Program-made: the position numbers and the translations under genes
Origin: Paraburkholderia sp. BCC1884
GTDB taxonomy: Bacteria; Pseudomonadota; Gammaproteobacteria; Burkholderiales; Burkholderiaceae
Assembly (NCBI RefSeq): GCF_900996225.1
Contig: NZ_CAAJGL010000068.1
Location: forward strand, 434,001-498,000
DNA length: 64,000 nucleotides
Direction: 5' to 3'
Part shown: piece after piece, positions 35,337 to 45,400 of the stretch
Numbering within the stretch: the first letter of the stretch is position 1
How the letters are laid out: every line of letters begins with the position of its first letter
The notes under the pieces: generated by a model
What the model saw: the letters and a program-made list of their open reading frames with translations, nothing else
Databases searched by the model: none
What the model was told of the DNA's origin: nothing

Positions 35337-35627
35337 ATGAACACGCTGACCATCAAAGACCTGTCCATCGCCGAACAACTCGACAGCAAGGCCATGAGCG
35401 CCGTACGCGGCGGTACCGGTTACGGCTACGGCTGCGGCCCGTCGTCCTCGTACTTCAACTTTGCGCCGGTGTGCGCGCCGAACAACAGCAAGACGATCGA
35501 CGCCACCCAGCTGATCAGCACGACGATGAACATCCAGAACGCCAACGGCAACAATGCAGCATTCGTTTCCGGCGTCACGACCAACATCGACCCGCACGTG
35601 AGCGCGAGCAACAACATCTACGCCTGA
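35337..35627 (+). CDS. Double-glycine leader peptide P4 (96 residues)
   Basis: The leader has DLS at 8-10 and LDSKAMSAVRGG at 15-26. The 70-residue cargo begins TGYGYGCGPSSSYFNFAP, has two Cys (33 and 46) and an Asn-rich second half (NIQNANGNNAAFVSG). It is a paralogue of P3, but the two cysteines lie at different positions. The ATG at 35337 has AGGAG upstream. A strong hairpin follows the stop, and the TolC-like gene starts 280 bases further. Confidence 0.85.
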   Translation: MNTLTIKDLSIAEQLDSKAMSAVRGGTGYGYGCGPSSSYFNFAPVCAPNNSKTIDATQLISTTMNIQNANGNNAAFVSGVTTNIDPHVSASNNIYA

Positions 35628-35638
35628 GCGATGCCGGG

Positions 35639-35668
35639 CAGTGCGGAGGTCTGCGGACCTTCGCACTG
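35639..35668 (+). terminator. Hairpin after P4, possible terminator or attenuator
   Basis: CAGTGCGGAGGTC (35639-35651) pairs with GACCTTCGCACTG (35656-35668) around a TGCG loop, with one G-U pair. There is no T-run, so termination may be partial, giving much peptide mRNA and little outer-membrane factor mRNA. Confidence 0.5.
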
Positions 35669-35907
35669 CGGTCGCTCCTCAAAAAGCCTTCACACTCAAT
35701 CGTTCTTTTCACGCGACCCCGCCTCACCGCCCGATCTCCGCGCCGACCATTCCGCCCTGCCCGATGTTGAAGCCGGGCAACCGATGCTCGACTTTCCCGG
35801 CGCATTTCCCTCGTGCAGCGAAACGGGTGTCATCGGAGACCATCGTGTCAGCGTTGCTTGATTCTTTGGGTAATCAGCGCTTTTTCTCAGCATCGACGCG
35901 GTGCCAC

Positions 35908-37329
35908 ATGACACGTCGGCCACTTCAAGCAGCGCGTGCGCTATGCGTAGCCACCGCATGCATGCTCCTGCTGAATGCTTGCGATGTCACGATGCCCGCC
36001 TACAAGCGGCCCGACACGCCGGAGAAAACCGCCTGGTCGGATCGGAAGGGCGCGCCCGTATCGGCCGCCGCGACGATCGAGCCGGATTGGTGGAAGGGCT
36101 TTCGCGATCCGTATCTGGATACGTTGATTGCTAAAGCGATCGCCGGCAACTTCGATATCAAGGTGCTCGCCGCACGCATCGATGTCGCCGGCACGCAGAT
36201 CAGCGAAGCCAAAGCAGGTGCGCTGCCGACCATGGATCTCGGCGCAGGCGCCGATTTCGAAAAAACCACGGGGCAGACGTTCTCCAGGCAGTACAACGTT
36301 GCGACCCAGGTGAACTGGGATATCGACATCTGGGGCAAGGTGGAAAAGGGCGTGCAGGCGCAGAAAGCGGAATTCCACGCCAGCGAGGCCGATTGGCGCG
36401 CGGGCTACCTGGAACTGGTGGCGAACGTGTCCAGCACCTATTTCCAGATTCTGCAGTTCGACGACCAGATCGATCAGCAGCAGAAAACACTGGTGACGAA
36501 TAAACAGATCCTCACGATCTACGACGGCCAGCGGCGCAGCGGCCTCGTGCCGCAAACGCAGGTGTTGCGCCAGCAAGCGGAGATCAACCGCCTGACGAAC
36601 CAGTTACTCGAACTGCGCCGCTCGCGCGACCTCGCCAACAATGCGCTGTGCACGTTAATCGGCGTGCCGGCCGGCGAATTCCAGTTGCCCAGAGGACATT
36701 TGCAGCAACGCGTGCAATTGCCGGACGTGCCGGACGGCTTGCCGGCGCAACTCCTCGCGCGGCGTCCCGACGTGGTCGCCGCGGAGTTCCGCGTGCTGGA
36801 AGCGTACGACCTCGTCGGCCAGGCCAAGCTCGCGCAGTTGCCGAGCATCAGCCTCACGGGCCATGGCGGCACGGCCAGTTTCGCGCTCACGGACCTGCTG
36901 AAATCGTTCACTTACGGTTTCATGCCCAGCATCAACATTCCGTTGCTCGATCCCGGCGTGCGCGCGCATGTGAAGGTCACCAAGGCGCAATCGACCGTAG
37001 CCGAGCAGCAATACCGTGTGGCCGTGATGGGCGCTTTCGAGGAAGTGGAGAATGCGCTGGTCAATCTGAATTCGCACAAGGCGCAACGCGTGGAATTGCA
37101 ACAGGAAGTGGGGCGTCTGCAAATCGTGGCCGATCAGATCCAGTCGCAATTGCGTCTCGGCGTGGTCTCGCAACTGGAGGTCTTCGAAACCGAGCGGACA
37201 TTGCTGGATGCGCAGCAGACGTTACTCGCCAATCATCAACTGATTTTGTCCGACACCGTGCTGCTCTATAAGGCGCTTGGCGGCGGCTGGCCGAGTGTCG
37301 ATGTAGAAGCTCAAGTAAAGGAACATTGA
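35908..37329 (+). CDS. Outer membrane efflux lipoprotein (TolC/NodT family)
   Basis: A 473-residue outer-membrane channel with a lipoprotein signal ending in the lipobox LLNAC (Cys24). The mature protein has two TolC-type repeats with long coiled-coil helices (FDIKVLAARIDVAGTQISEAKAG, later AEQQYRVAVMGAFEEVENALVNL) and the usual DWW motif near the start (IEPDWWKGFRDP). It would form the outer-membrane exit duct for the HlyD-type adaptor and C39 exporter encoded downstream. The ATG at 35908 is chosen because the lipoprotein signal follows it. Confidence 0.9.
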   Translation: MTRRPLQAARALCVATACMLLLNACDVTMPAYKRPDTPEKTAWSDRKGAPVSAAATIEPDWWKGFRDPYLDTLIAKAIAGNFDIKVLAARIDVAGTQISEAKAGALPTMDLGAGADFEKTTGQTFSRQYNVATQVNWDIDIWGKVEKGVQAQKAEFHASEADWRAGYLELVANVSSTYFQILQFDDQIDQQQKTLVTNKQILTIYDGQRRSGLVPQTQVLRQQAEINRLTNQLLELRRSRDLANNALCTLIGVPAGEFQLPRGHLQQRVQLPDVPDGLPAQLLARRPDVVAAEFRVLEAYDLVGQAKLAQLPSISLTGHGGTASFALTDLLKSFTYGFMPSINIPLLDPGVRAHVKVTKAQSTVAEQQYRVAVMGAFEEVENALVNLNSHKAQRVELQQEVGRLQIVADQIQSQLRLGVVSQLEVFETERTLLDAQQTLLANHQLILSDTVLLYKALGGGWPSVDVEAQVKEH

Positions 37330-37413
37330 GCTAATCCGCACAGGTGGCGCACGGCGCGGGTATTTCGGCTGTATATGACGCGTTTCTCGCCCTCGTAACC
37401 GACGATCTGGAAA

Positions 37414-37441
37414 TTGACACTTGCCATGTGTGACTTACAAT
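37414..37441 (+). promoter_or_regulatory. Strong sigma-70-type promoter of the FHA/export operon
   Basis: TTGACA (37414-37419), a 16-base spacer and TACAAT (37436-37441) are near consensus. It lies 118 bases upstream of the twin-FHA gene and contrasts with the sigma-54 promoters of the peptide genes. Confidence 0.65.
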
Positions 37442-37558
37442 TCTTAAGGGCTCAGCTTTCGTCCGGCGCACTCGAACCACGTCTTGCCGCCATAGCCTTT
37501 CGTCCCGTGTCCGCTGCGCTTTTGTCGCAACGGGTAAACGCTTAGTGATCCAGATAAA

Positions 37559-40204
37559 ATGGCCACCGGCGAAGTTCCGATTGCTGAAATGCGCGCCACA
37601 GTAGACGCCGCCCTCGACGTGGTGTTGTCGCCGGTCGCGTCCGGGCAACGCATTGCGCTCGACACGATCCGGATCGTCGATAACCTGTTCGCCATCGGGC
37701 GCAGCGAGGCGCCGTTCACGGATTATCCCGCTGAGCGCATCGCGCGCTTGTCGCGCCGCCATGCGCGCATCTTCACCGAGCACGGCGCGGTCTACGTGGC
37801 CGACCTTGGTAGCAAGAACGGCACGACGGTGAACGGTGTCGCCGTGCGGCAAACGCCGGCCCGAGTGCGCGCGGGCGACGAGGTGTGTTTCGGCGGCGAA
37901 CTCTGCTATCGCGTGAGCGTCGAACCGCGCGCGCGCATCGTGGCGGCCGCCGGCGTGTCGCCTATGCAGGCCCTGTTGCTGGTGCCGCAACGCGACGACC
38001 TTGGCCTGCAGCCGATCGAGGTGAGTGCGTTCCCGTTTCTCGTCAGCAAGGCCGACGAAATTTTCTCGCGCTACAAGGACCGCTACCCGCACCAGGTCAA
38101 TTACATCTCGCGACGTCATGCGCACATTTTTCTGAAGGGCGGCGAGCTTTACGTCGAAGATCTCGGCAGTACCAACGGCACATTCGTCGGCGGAAAGCGT
38201 CTCGACGAATCCGCGCTTCCGCTCGCGGACGGCGACTTCGTTGCATTTGGCGGAGACCACTTCGTCTACAGGGTGACGCTGCAAAGCCCACCCGAAGTCG
38301 AGCCGACTGTGACCCAGCTATTCCTCAAGCCCGCCGTCGACGTCGACGTGGACCCGGATAAAACGACTTTCGTCGGCGCCGCGCATTCGTTCCTCGATAT
38401 CTTTTGTGTGGACCCGGCGCTGCAACGCGAAGACGAAGTCAACGAGGCAGCGCAACCTGGTTCGACGCAGACGAAGCGCGGCCCGCTCGCCGCGACGGTC
38501 AAAGGGACGGGCGGCGCGCACGTCGCGCATAGCGCGGCCAGCGGCCACGGCGCGCCGGGCATGGGTGACACGAACGGTACAGGCGGAAAAACCGGTACGC
38601 AGGACGCCGGCAGCATGCGCGCGACAAAGAGCGGTGCGCACCGTTGGCGCCTGCTCGCCGGTGAACTCGGCAAGGCGTTCGCGGGCAACGACACAGTGGA
38701 TATCAAACGCATCGCTGGGTGGGGTGGCGCCGCGCTCGTCGTGCTGGTGGCCATCGTCGTCACGCTCTATTGGCGCGGCGCATCGGAGCGAGAGGTGAAG
38801 AACCTGCTGGCCAGCGGCGATTACACGAGCGCGGTCACGGCGGCAAAAAGCTATCTGGCAAGTCATCCCGCCGACACGAAAATCCGCTCGCTCGCGAGCG
38901 AAGCGCTGTTGAAGGCGAAGCTGCCTGGCTGGTTGAATACGTTGGAAAAGGCGCAGTTCGACGACGCCGACGCGCAACTCAAGGACATGCGTTCGTTGAG
39001 CGCGAACAACGCGGACGCAATGGCGCTCGTCGGCGAATTGCAATGGGTCGGCGATCTGGAACGTTTCGTGGCGACGCGCGGCGGTGTCGATGCGCCGATC
39101 CGGATGTACCAGGACGAAGCGACCATCAACAATCTGCTGCAGCGCTGGGACGACGATCCCAAAGGTCACCAGCGTGCGCTCGATCGCATCGCGTCCTATG
39201 TGCCCGTGTTCTCCGAGCCCTATGCGCAGTCACTCAGCCATTTGCGCAAACTCGAAAGCGACGATTCGGTCTACGTGGCCGCCATCGACCGTCTGAACGG
39301 AACGATCCGCAGCGAACTGGCGCGTGACAAGCCCGACGCATTGCCGCCCGTGCTGGACGATTACGCGCAACGCTACCCACGCCTGGCAGGTCTGGACCGC
39401 GTGCGCGACGATTTGCGGCAGTACACCGCATTGTTAAACGCTGCACTCGGCCGCCAGTTGACACCCTTGCTCGCCTTGTTGAAATCCGTGCATTTCAGCA
39501 CGCCGCCATTCCGGACGCAGTTCGAGGCACTGGCGGCAAACCGCTTGCCCTCCACGGACGTGATCGAGCGTCACGCGGCCGTGACGGCCGCCTGGCAACG
39601 TGGCGACACGCAGCAGGCGCTGGCCGGATTACAGGCCATGCCGCCGGGATCGTGGTCCGATGTGCTGGCCACGGAACTCGCGCACAAGAAAGCGCTGCTG
39701 GACCAGTACGCCGATCTCCAGAAAGCGCGCGGCAGCAAGGACGACGACCAGCGCCTGCTGTCGTTCTACGCCAGTCTGGATCCTGTGACCGACGTTTGGT
39801 TTGCACGGTCGATCCAGAAGGACGTCGCCGCGCTGCACGACAAAGCACTGGCGCGCGCGCAAGACCTGTTGCTGCGCGCGCAGAGTCTGTGGAAGCAATA
39901 TCGGGCGGATGGTCCGATCGGCGGAACACAACGGCTCGAGGCCGGCATTTCGCCCGGATTCCGCAGCGAGGCACGTCTGTTGTCTGATGCGCAAACGGCG
40001 GCGCGCCAGGGTATGCGCATCTACACGCAACTCAAAGCCGACCATCCGGCCGACTTCGACCGGCTGCTCGCGGACATCGACGCCGAAGCCGATTTGCAGC
40101 GCCGCTCGCTCACCGAGTTGCGCATGGTGCTGGACCCCAACCTGTTGAAAGCGAAGCTGGCGTTGATCGGAGGCGAGCAGAGTGAAGCGCGACAGTCACC
40201 CTAA
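37559..40204 (+). CDS. Twin-FHA domain membrane protein
   Basis: An 881-residue protein. Two FHA domains near residues 25-120 and 150-240 each keep the phosphothreonine-binding core (LSRRHARI...DLGSKNGT and ISRRHAHI...DLGSTNGT). A Gly/Thr-rich linker, one transmembrane helix (about 387-407, GGAALVVLVAIVVTLYW) and a long helical C-terminal domain follow. Orientation is probably FHA domains in the cytoplasm and helical domain outside. It is the natural reader of phosphorylation by the kinase at 29638 and may dock it on the exporter, since the HlyD-type gene starts inside its last codons (23-base overlap). Confidence 0.88.
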   Translation: MATGEVPIAEMRATVDAALDVVLSPVASGQRIALDTIRIVDNLFAIGRSEAPFTDYPAERIARLSRRHARIFTEHGAVYVADLGSKNGTTVNGVAVRQTPARVRAGDEVCFGGELCYRVSVEPRARIVAAAGVSPMQALLLVPQRDDLGLQPIEVSAFPFLVSKADEIFSRYKDRYPHQVNYISRRHAHIFLKGGELYVEDLGSTNGTFVGGKRLDESALPLADGDFVAFGGDHFVYRVTLQSPPEVEPTVTQLFLKPAVDVDVDPDKTTFVGAAHSFLDIFCVDPALQREDEVNEAAQPGSTQTKRGPLAATVKGTGGAHVAHSAASGHGAPGMGDTNGTGGKTGTQDAGSMRATKSGAHRWRLLAGELGKAFAGNDTVDIKRIAGWGGAALVVLVAIVVTLYWRGASEREVKNLLASGDYTSAVTAAKSYLASHPADTKIRSLASEALLKAKLPGWLNTLEKAQFDDADAQLKDMRSLSANNADAMALVGELQWVGDLERFVATRGGVDAPIRMYQDEATINNLLQRWDDDPKGHQRALDRIASYVPVFSEPYAQSLSHLRKLESDDSVYVAAIDRLNGTIRSELARDKPDALPPVLDDYAQRYPRLAGLDRVRDDLRQYTALLNAALGRQLTPLLALLKSVHFSTPPFRTQFEALAANRLPSTDVIERHAAVTAAWQRGDTQQALAGLQAMPPGSWSDVLATELAHKKALLDQYADLQKARGSKDDDQRLLSFYASLDPVTDVWFARSIQKDVAALHDKALARAQDLLLRAQSLWKQYRADGPIGGTQRLEAGISPGFRSEARLLSDAQTAARQGMRIYTQLKADHPADFDRLLADIDAEADLQRRSLTELRMVLDPNLLKAKLALIGGEQSEARQSP

Positions 40205-41555
40205 ACCCTTGTCGGAAGCGCTGGAGGACCACAGCGTCGAAGGCATCTCGATTCTGACCGCCGAGCCGGTGCGGATCGCGCGTGCGCTGATCTGGGCCAT
40301 GGTTGCGCTAGTGGTGGCCGGGTTGCTGTGGTCGTTCGTGGGGCGCGCGGACGTGATCGTCAGCGCGCAGGGGACGTTGTCACCGGAATCGGACGTGCGG
40401 CGCATTTATGCGCCGATCGACGGCGAGCTTGCCGACCTGTATATCGCAGAGGGGCAGCCGGTGTCGAAGGGCGATGTGCTGGCGCGACTGAACGCGCGCG
40501 GCGCAATCGAAGCGGCGAGCAACGCGCTACAGGCTCAACTCAAACTCGAAGATGCCGAGCGCGACTGGAAGCAGTTTCCCGAGAAGAAAGCGCTGATGGA
40601 ACGCAAGGCCGCAGCGCTGAAAGCGCAGATGGAAGTGGAAGCGCGGCAACACGAAAATCGGGTGTCGGAAGGTACCAGCAAGCTTGCCGAGGGACAGAAA
40701 GCAGAACTCGACGAAGCGCGTAGCGTACTCGACAACGCCCGACGCACGCGCGCGGCGGCGGGGCAGGAGTTGGACCGCTACTCGAAATTATTCGCGCAGC
40801 CTGGCGGCGGCGGCATTGCCGAATTGCAGGTCGAACAGAAACGCACCGCTGCCATGGAGGCGGACAACGCCTACCGTGTCGCGCAATCGAAACTGGCGGA
40901 ACTGGATTTCCGCTTGAGCCACGAATATGCGCAGGCGAATGCGCAACTCGAAACCAGCGGCCAGCAGACCACCGATCTTCAGCTTCAGTACGATTCGGCG
41001 GTGCGCGACATCACTGACGCCGAAGACAAACTGCGTCTGCAGTTGCAAACCGCGCGGTTGGTGGCCGAAGCCGCCGCACGCATTCGCTTCGAGAACATCG
41101 ACAAGGACAATTTTCTGCTGATTCTCGCACCTGTCTCGGGCGTGATCACCGACGTTACATCGACGCAGCGCGGCGACAAGATTCAGGCAAACGCGCCGCT
41201 CGGCGGTATTGCGCCGAAAGACGCACGCCCCGTGCTGAAGATTGAAATCGCCGAACACGACCGTGCTTTTCTGCACGAGGGCTTGCCGGTCAAACTCAAG
41301 TTCAACGCGTTTCCCTATCAGCGCTACGGGTTGATCAGCGGCACGCTCGCCTATATTTCACCGGCAACCAAACCGTCGGCGCAGGACAAGCAACCGGTCT
41401 ACGAGGGCCGCGTCGTGCTCGACAAGAACTACTACCAGATCGCCGATACGCGCTACCCGTTGCGCTACGGCATGACGGCCAATGCGGAAATCGTCGTGCG
41501 CGAACGACGCCTGATCGACCTGGGTCTCGATCCGTTCCGCCAGGTAGCGGGTTAG
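40182..41555 (+). CDS. HlyD-family periplasmic adaptor (membrane fusion protein)
   Basis: A 457-residue adaptor: short cytoplasmic N-terminus, one transmembrane helix at about 36-54, lipoyl/barrel-sandwich halves (GTLSPESDVRRIYAPIDGELADLYIAEGQPVSKGDVLARL and LILAPVSGVITDVTSTQRGDK, given here as landmarks in parts), and a long coiled coil between. It bridges the ABC exporter in the inner membrane and the TolC-like channel. It starts at GTG behind GGAGG, overlapping the FHA gene, so translation is coupled. Confidence 0.9.
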   Translation: MKRDSHPKPLSEALEDHSVEGISILTAEPVRIARALIWAMVALVVAGLLWSFVGRADVIVSAQGTLSPESDVRRIYAPIDGELADLYIAEGQPVSKGDVLARLNARGAIEAASNALQAQLKLEDAERDWKQFPEKKALMERKAAALKAQMEVEARQHENRVSEGTSKLAEGQKAELDEARSVLDNARRTRAAAGQELDRYSKLFAQPGGGGIAELQVEQKRTAAMEADNAYRVAQSKLAELDFRLSHEYAQANAQLETSGQQTTDLQLQYDSAVRDITDAEDKLRLQLQTARLVAEAAARIRFENIDKDNFLLILAPVSGVITDVTSTQRGDKIQANAPLGGIAPKDARPVLKIEIAEHDRAFLHEGLPVKLKFNAFPYQRYGLISGTLAYISPATKPSAQDKQPVYEGRVVLDKNYYQIADTRYPLRYGMTANAEIVVRERRLIDLGLDPFRQVAG

Positions 41556-41604
41556 CGGTGGGCTTGCGCGTGCGGCTCACGTAACAACGAAAGGAGCGGA
41601 TGAG

Positions 41605-42357
41605 ATGACCGCGATTGTGCGTATCGATGATGAAGTCGTGGATGTGGGCGAGTTCGTTCGTCTTCTGAAATTGACCGGCCAGTTCGAAAGCCTGATCGAG
41701 CAAATCGTGCGCGACAAGCTAACGGTCCATGCGGCAAAAAAACAGGGCCTCGCCGTCACTGCCGACGAGATCCAGCAGCGCGCGGATCAGTTTCGTCGGG
41801 TGCGCGGGTTGCATCGCGCGACGGATATGAATCAGTATCTCGACGCGCTCAATGTGAGTCTCGATGAATTCGAGGCATTTATCACCGACGGGTTGTACCA
41901 GGAAAAGATGCTCGACGAGGTTGGCAACGAGGCTGCGATCCACGACTACTTCGCGCTCAATTCGCCGAAGTTCGACGCGCTCGAGGTGAGTCACATCGTG
42001 CTCGATAGCGAGGGCAAGGCGAAGGAAATGATTTCCTATCTGCACGACGACCCCGGGAGTTTTGTCGAGATGGCGCGCGAACACTCCATCGCGGATACGC
42101 GCGAAGCGGGCGGCGTGATCGGCAAGGTGTTGCGCGGTTCGTTGAAGCCCGATATCGAGGCCAAGATTTTCAACGCGGCGGTGGGGGATTTGCTGGGGCC
42201 GTTTCCATCGGCGGATCGCTCGTGCTTTGAGATTTTTGCCGTGACCGCGAAATATCCCGCGACGCTCGACGCCGATGTGGCGGCCGAAGTGCGCCGACTA
42301 TTGCGCGAAAGTTGGCTCATCGCACGCGCCCAGGAGCATGTGATCGAAGCGCGTTAG
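41605..42357 (+). CDS. PpiC/parvulin-type peptidyl-prolyl isomerase
   Basis: A 250-residue protein with a SurA-like helical N-terminal part (LLKLTGQFESLIEQIVRDKL) and a parvulin domain near residues 120-215 (VSHIVLDSEGKAKEMISYL, FVEMAREHSIADTREAGG, FNAAVGDLLGPFPS). It has no signal peptide, so it would act in the cytoplasm, perhaps holding or isomerising Pro-containing precursor peptides before export. The same gene set (exporter, HlyD, PpiC) is known from cyanobacterial double-glycine peptide loci. The AAGGAGCGG ribosome site supports the start. Confidence 0.85.
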   Translation: MTAIVRIDDEVVDVGEFVRLLKLTGQFESLIEQIVRDKLTVHAAKKQGLAVTADEIQQRADQFRRVRGLHRATDMNQYLDALNVSLDEFEAFITDGLYQEKMLDEVGNEAAIHDYFALNSPKFDALEVSHIVLDSEGKAKEMISYLHDDPGSFVEMAREHSIADTREAGGVIGKVLRGSLKPDIEAKIFNAAVGDLLGPFPSADRSCFEIFAVTAKYPATLDADVAAEVRRLLRESWLIARAQEHVIEAR

Positions 42358-42425
42358 CCCGTACGCCGCGCAGCGTCGAACGCAGCGCCCACGCAAAGAG
42401 ATGTCGCAAGGAGGTCCGCTAGCCC

Positions 42426-45400
42426 ATGGATGCACCCCAGACCGCTCCCTCCGCAGCCGAGTTTCTTAGTTCGGTGGAAATCCTCTCGCCCTTCTCGCGC
42501 GACGAGATCGATCGCCTGGCCGATTACGCGCAGGCGCGCTTCTATTCGTTTGGCGAAACGGTTTGCTCGACGGGGGAGACGGCCGAAGGCCTGTACGTGG
42601 TCCGTTCGGGCTCGGTGCGTATCTTCACCGAAGAGCATGGCAAGGAGACCAGCGTGGGCGTGCGCAAGTCGGGCGAGATTTTCGCCGACATCGCCATGTT
42701 GCGCGCTTATGTTCACGAAGCGTCCGTGCGCTCGTCGGCGAAAACCGAGTTGCTGTTTATTCCGCGCGCGGCCATCGAACCGATCATGGCCGGCAATCAG
42801 GCCGCATTGGCCTTCGTGGCGAGTTATGTGGCGATCAGTTCGGCGGGCGGTTTTGTCGCCCAGTTGTTCGATTTGCGCGGCAAGCTGAACAAGGCGGAAC
42901 TCGAAGAATATGTACGCAGCGTCGGCGTGAAGCGGGTCGCGGCCGGTAAGGAGATTCTCAAGCAGGACGGACGCGACGATAAGCGGCTTTACGTAGTGCG
43001 CCAAGGCAAAGTACGGATCGTCCGGCAGGAAGAGGGGCACGACTATACGCTCGCCACGCTTGGCGAAGGCGAGATATTCGGCGAGAAAGCCTGCTTGATG
43101 CGCCAGGAGCAGATGGCCTCGGCGGTGGCGGCGACCGACACGCGTCTGCTGGTCATTCCTGAACGCACGGTTCACTTCATTCTGGAGCGCAACCCGAAAT
43201 TGCGCGAAGTGCTCGACGAGCGCATCCGTTATGGCGACCGTGAGTTACAGCGACAGAAGCGCATTGAACAAAGGCGCAAACTACCGTTGATGCTCGACTT
43301 GCAAAGCAAGCCGGGTTTTGGCGAAAAGGTCCTCAAGCGGTTCCCGCTGGTCGAACAGGCCGAGGAAATGGATTGCGGCGCTGCCTGCCTCAACATGGTG
43401 TGCCGCCATTACGGCATTCCCATCACGCTCGGCAAGTTGCGCGAGCTCGCCAACGTCACGACCCAGGGCGCCACACTCGATAGTCTCGCGCGAGCCGGCG
43501 AGTCGCTCGGCTTCACCGCACGCGGCGTGCAATGTACATTCGACGCGCTGCGTGGTTTCGATCTGCCGTTCATCGTGCATTGGGAGGGCTATCACTACGT
43601 CGTGGTGTACGGACTCTCGAAAGACTATGTCTGGGTGGCGGACCCTGCTGTCGGCTTCAGAAAGATGAGCGTGGAGGATTTCGAACGCGGCTGGAGCGGC
43701 ACCTGTTTATTGTTTACTGGCGGCCCGCATCTGATGCAGATGTCGGCGGCTCGCTCGCCCTGGATCCGCTTCGTCGGCTACCTCAAACCGTACAAGAAGA
43801 TTCTCGGCCACCTGTTTCTTGCCACTTTCGTGATTCAGGTGTTGGGTGTGATTCCGCCGCTCATCATCCAGAACATACTCGACGGCGTGATCGTGCATCA
43901 GAACGTCAGTCTGTTGCATCTGCTGATCGGCGGGTTGATTATCGCCAACGTGTTTTCGCAGCTCATGTCGTCGATTCGTGCGTATCTCGCGAACTTCATG
44001 GTGCGCAACATGGACTTCGCGATGATGTCGCAGTTTTTCAGGCACACCATGTCGCTGCCGTTCTCGTTCTTCGCCAAACGCAAGACCGGCGATATCTTCG
44101 CGCGCTTCCAGGAGAATCAGACCATCCGCGCCTTCCTCACCGAGTCGACGGTGACCACCGCGCTGAATCTGCTGATGGTGTTCATCTACTTCACGATCAT
44201 GTTTGTCTATAACGTGAAAATGACCCTGGTGCTGATCGCGTTCGTCATTCCGATCATGGCGTTGACCGCGCTTGCTACGCCGAAGATCAAAAGCTACGCG
44301 CGCGAAGTGTTCACGGCGTCGACGGAATCCAAGTCCTTTCTGATGGAGGCGCTAGCCGGCGTGGAGACCATCAAGGGCATGGGCATCGAGCGGCCGGTGC
44401 GTTTGCGCTGGGAGAAGAAATACGCCAAGGCGCTGGAAGTGCAGTATCGGGCGCACGCTTTCAGCATTCTGATCGGCTTCGGCAGCCAGTTACTCAATGC
44501 CGCGACCACGATCGCGATTTTATGGGTCGGTGCGAACCTGGTGCTGGCGCGTGAAATGACGATCGGCCAGTTGATTGCGTTCAACGCGTTCATGGGTAGC
44601 GTGCTGGGGCCGCTGATGGGCCTGGTCGGTTTGTGGAGCATGCTCAACGACGCAGGTGTGGCCATGGAACGGCTCGGCGATGTGCTCGATATCGAACCGG
44701 AGCAGAAGCCGCAGGACTTGCCTTCGCGAGTCATGCTGCCGGAGCTGCAAGGCGACATCAGTCTCAGTGGCGTCTATTTCCGTTATGGCGAGAACGACTC
44801 GGCCTACGTGCTGGAAAACATCAGCTTCGATATCAAACCCGGCGAACTCGTGGCGATCGTCGGACGCAGCGGGTCCGGCAAGACCACGCTCGCCAAGTTG
44901 CTGGTCGGCTTCTACGCGCCGAGCGAGGGCAAGATGAGTATCGACGGCTACGACCTCGGCGTCATCGACAAAGCCTACTATCGCGCGCAGATCGGCTACG
45001 TCATGCAAAGCAATCTGCTGTTCTCCGGCACGATTGCGGAGAACATCGCGAGCGGCGACGATGCGCCCGATCGCCGGCGCATCGAAGAAGTCGCGAAGAT
45101 GGCCGACGCGCATGCATTTATCAGCAAGATGCCGCTCGGCTACGAGCAGATCGTCGGCGAACGCGGGATTGGTTTGTCGGGCGGCCAGATTCAGCGCCTG
45201 TGCATTGCGCGGGCCTTGTATCACGATCCCCGTCTGCTGGTATTCGACGAAGCGACCTCGGCACTGGATTCGCAGTCGGAGAGCAATATCCTCGGCAATA
45301 TGCACGACATTCTGAAGGGCCGGACCGCTGTGATCATCGCGCATCGGCTCAGCACCATCATGCGGGCCGACAAGATACTCGTGCTGTACGAAGGCGCGAT

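Larger units (their letters stand above)
35242..35627 (+). repeat. Inverted duplication, copy B (promoter, leader and peptide P4)
   Basis: Counterpart of 28950-29317 in opposite orientation; nearly identical from the promoter through codon 26, then diverging with the cargo. Confidence 0.8.
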
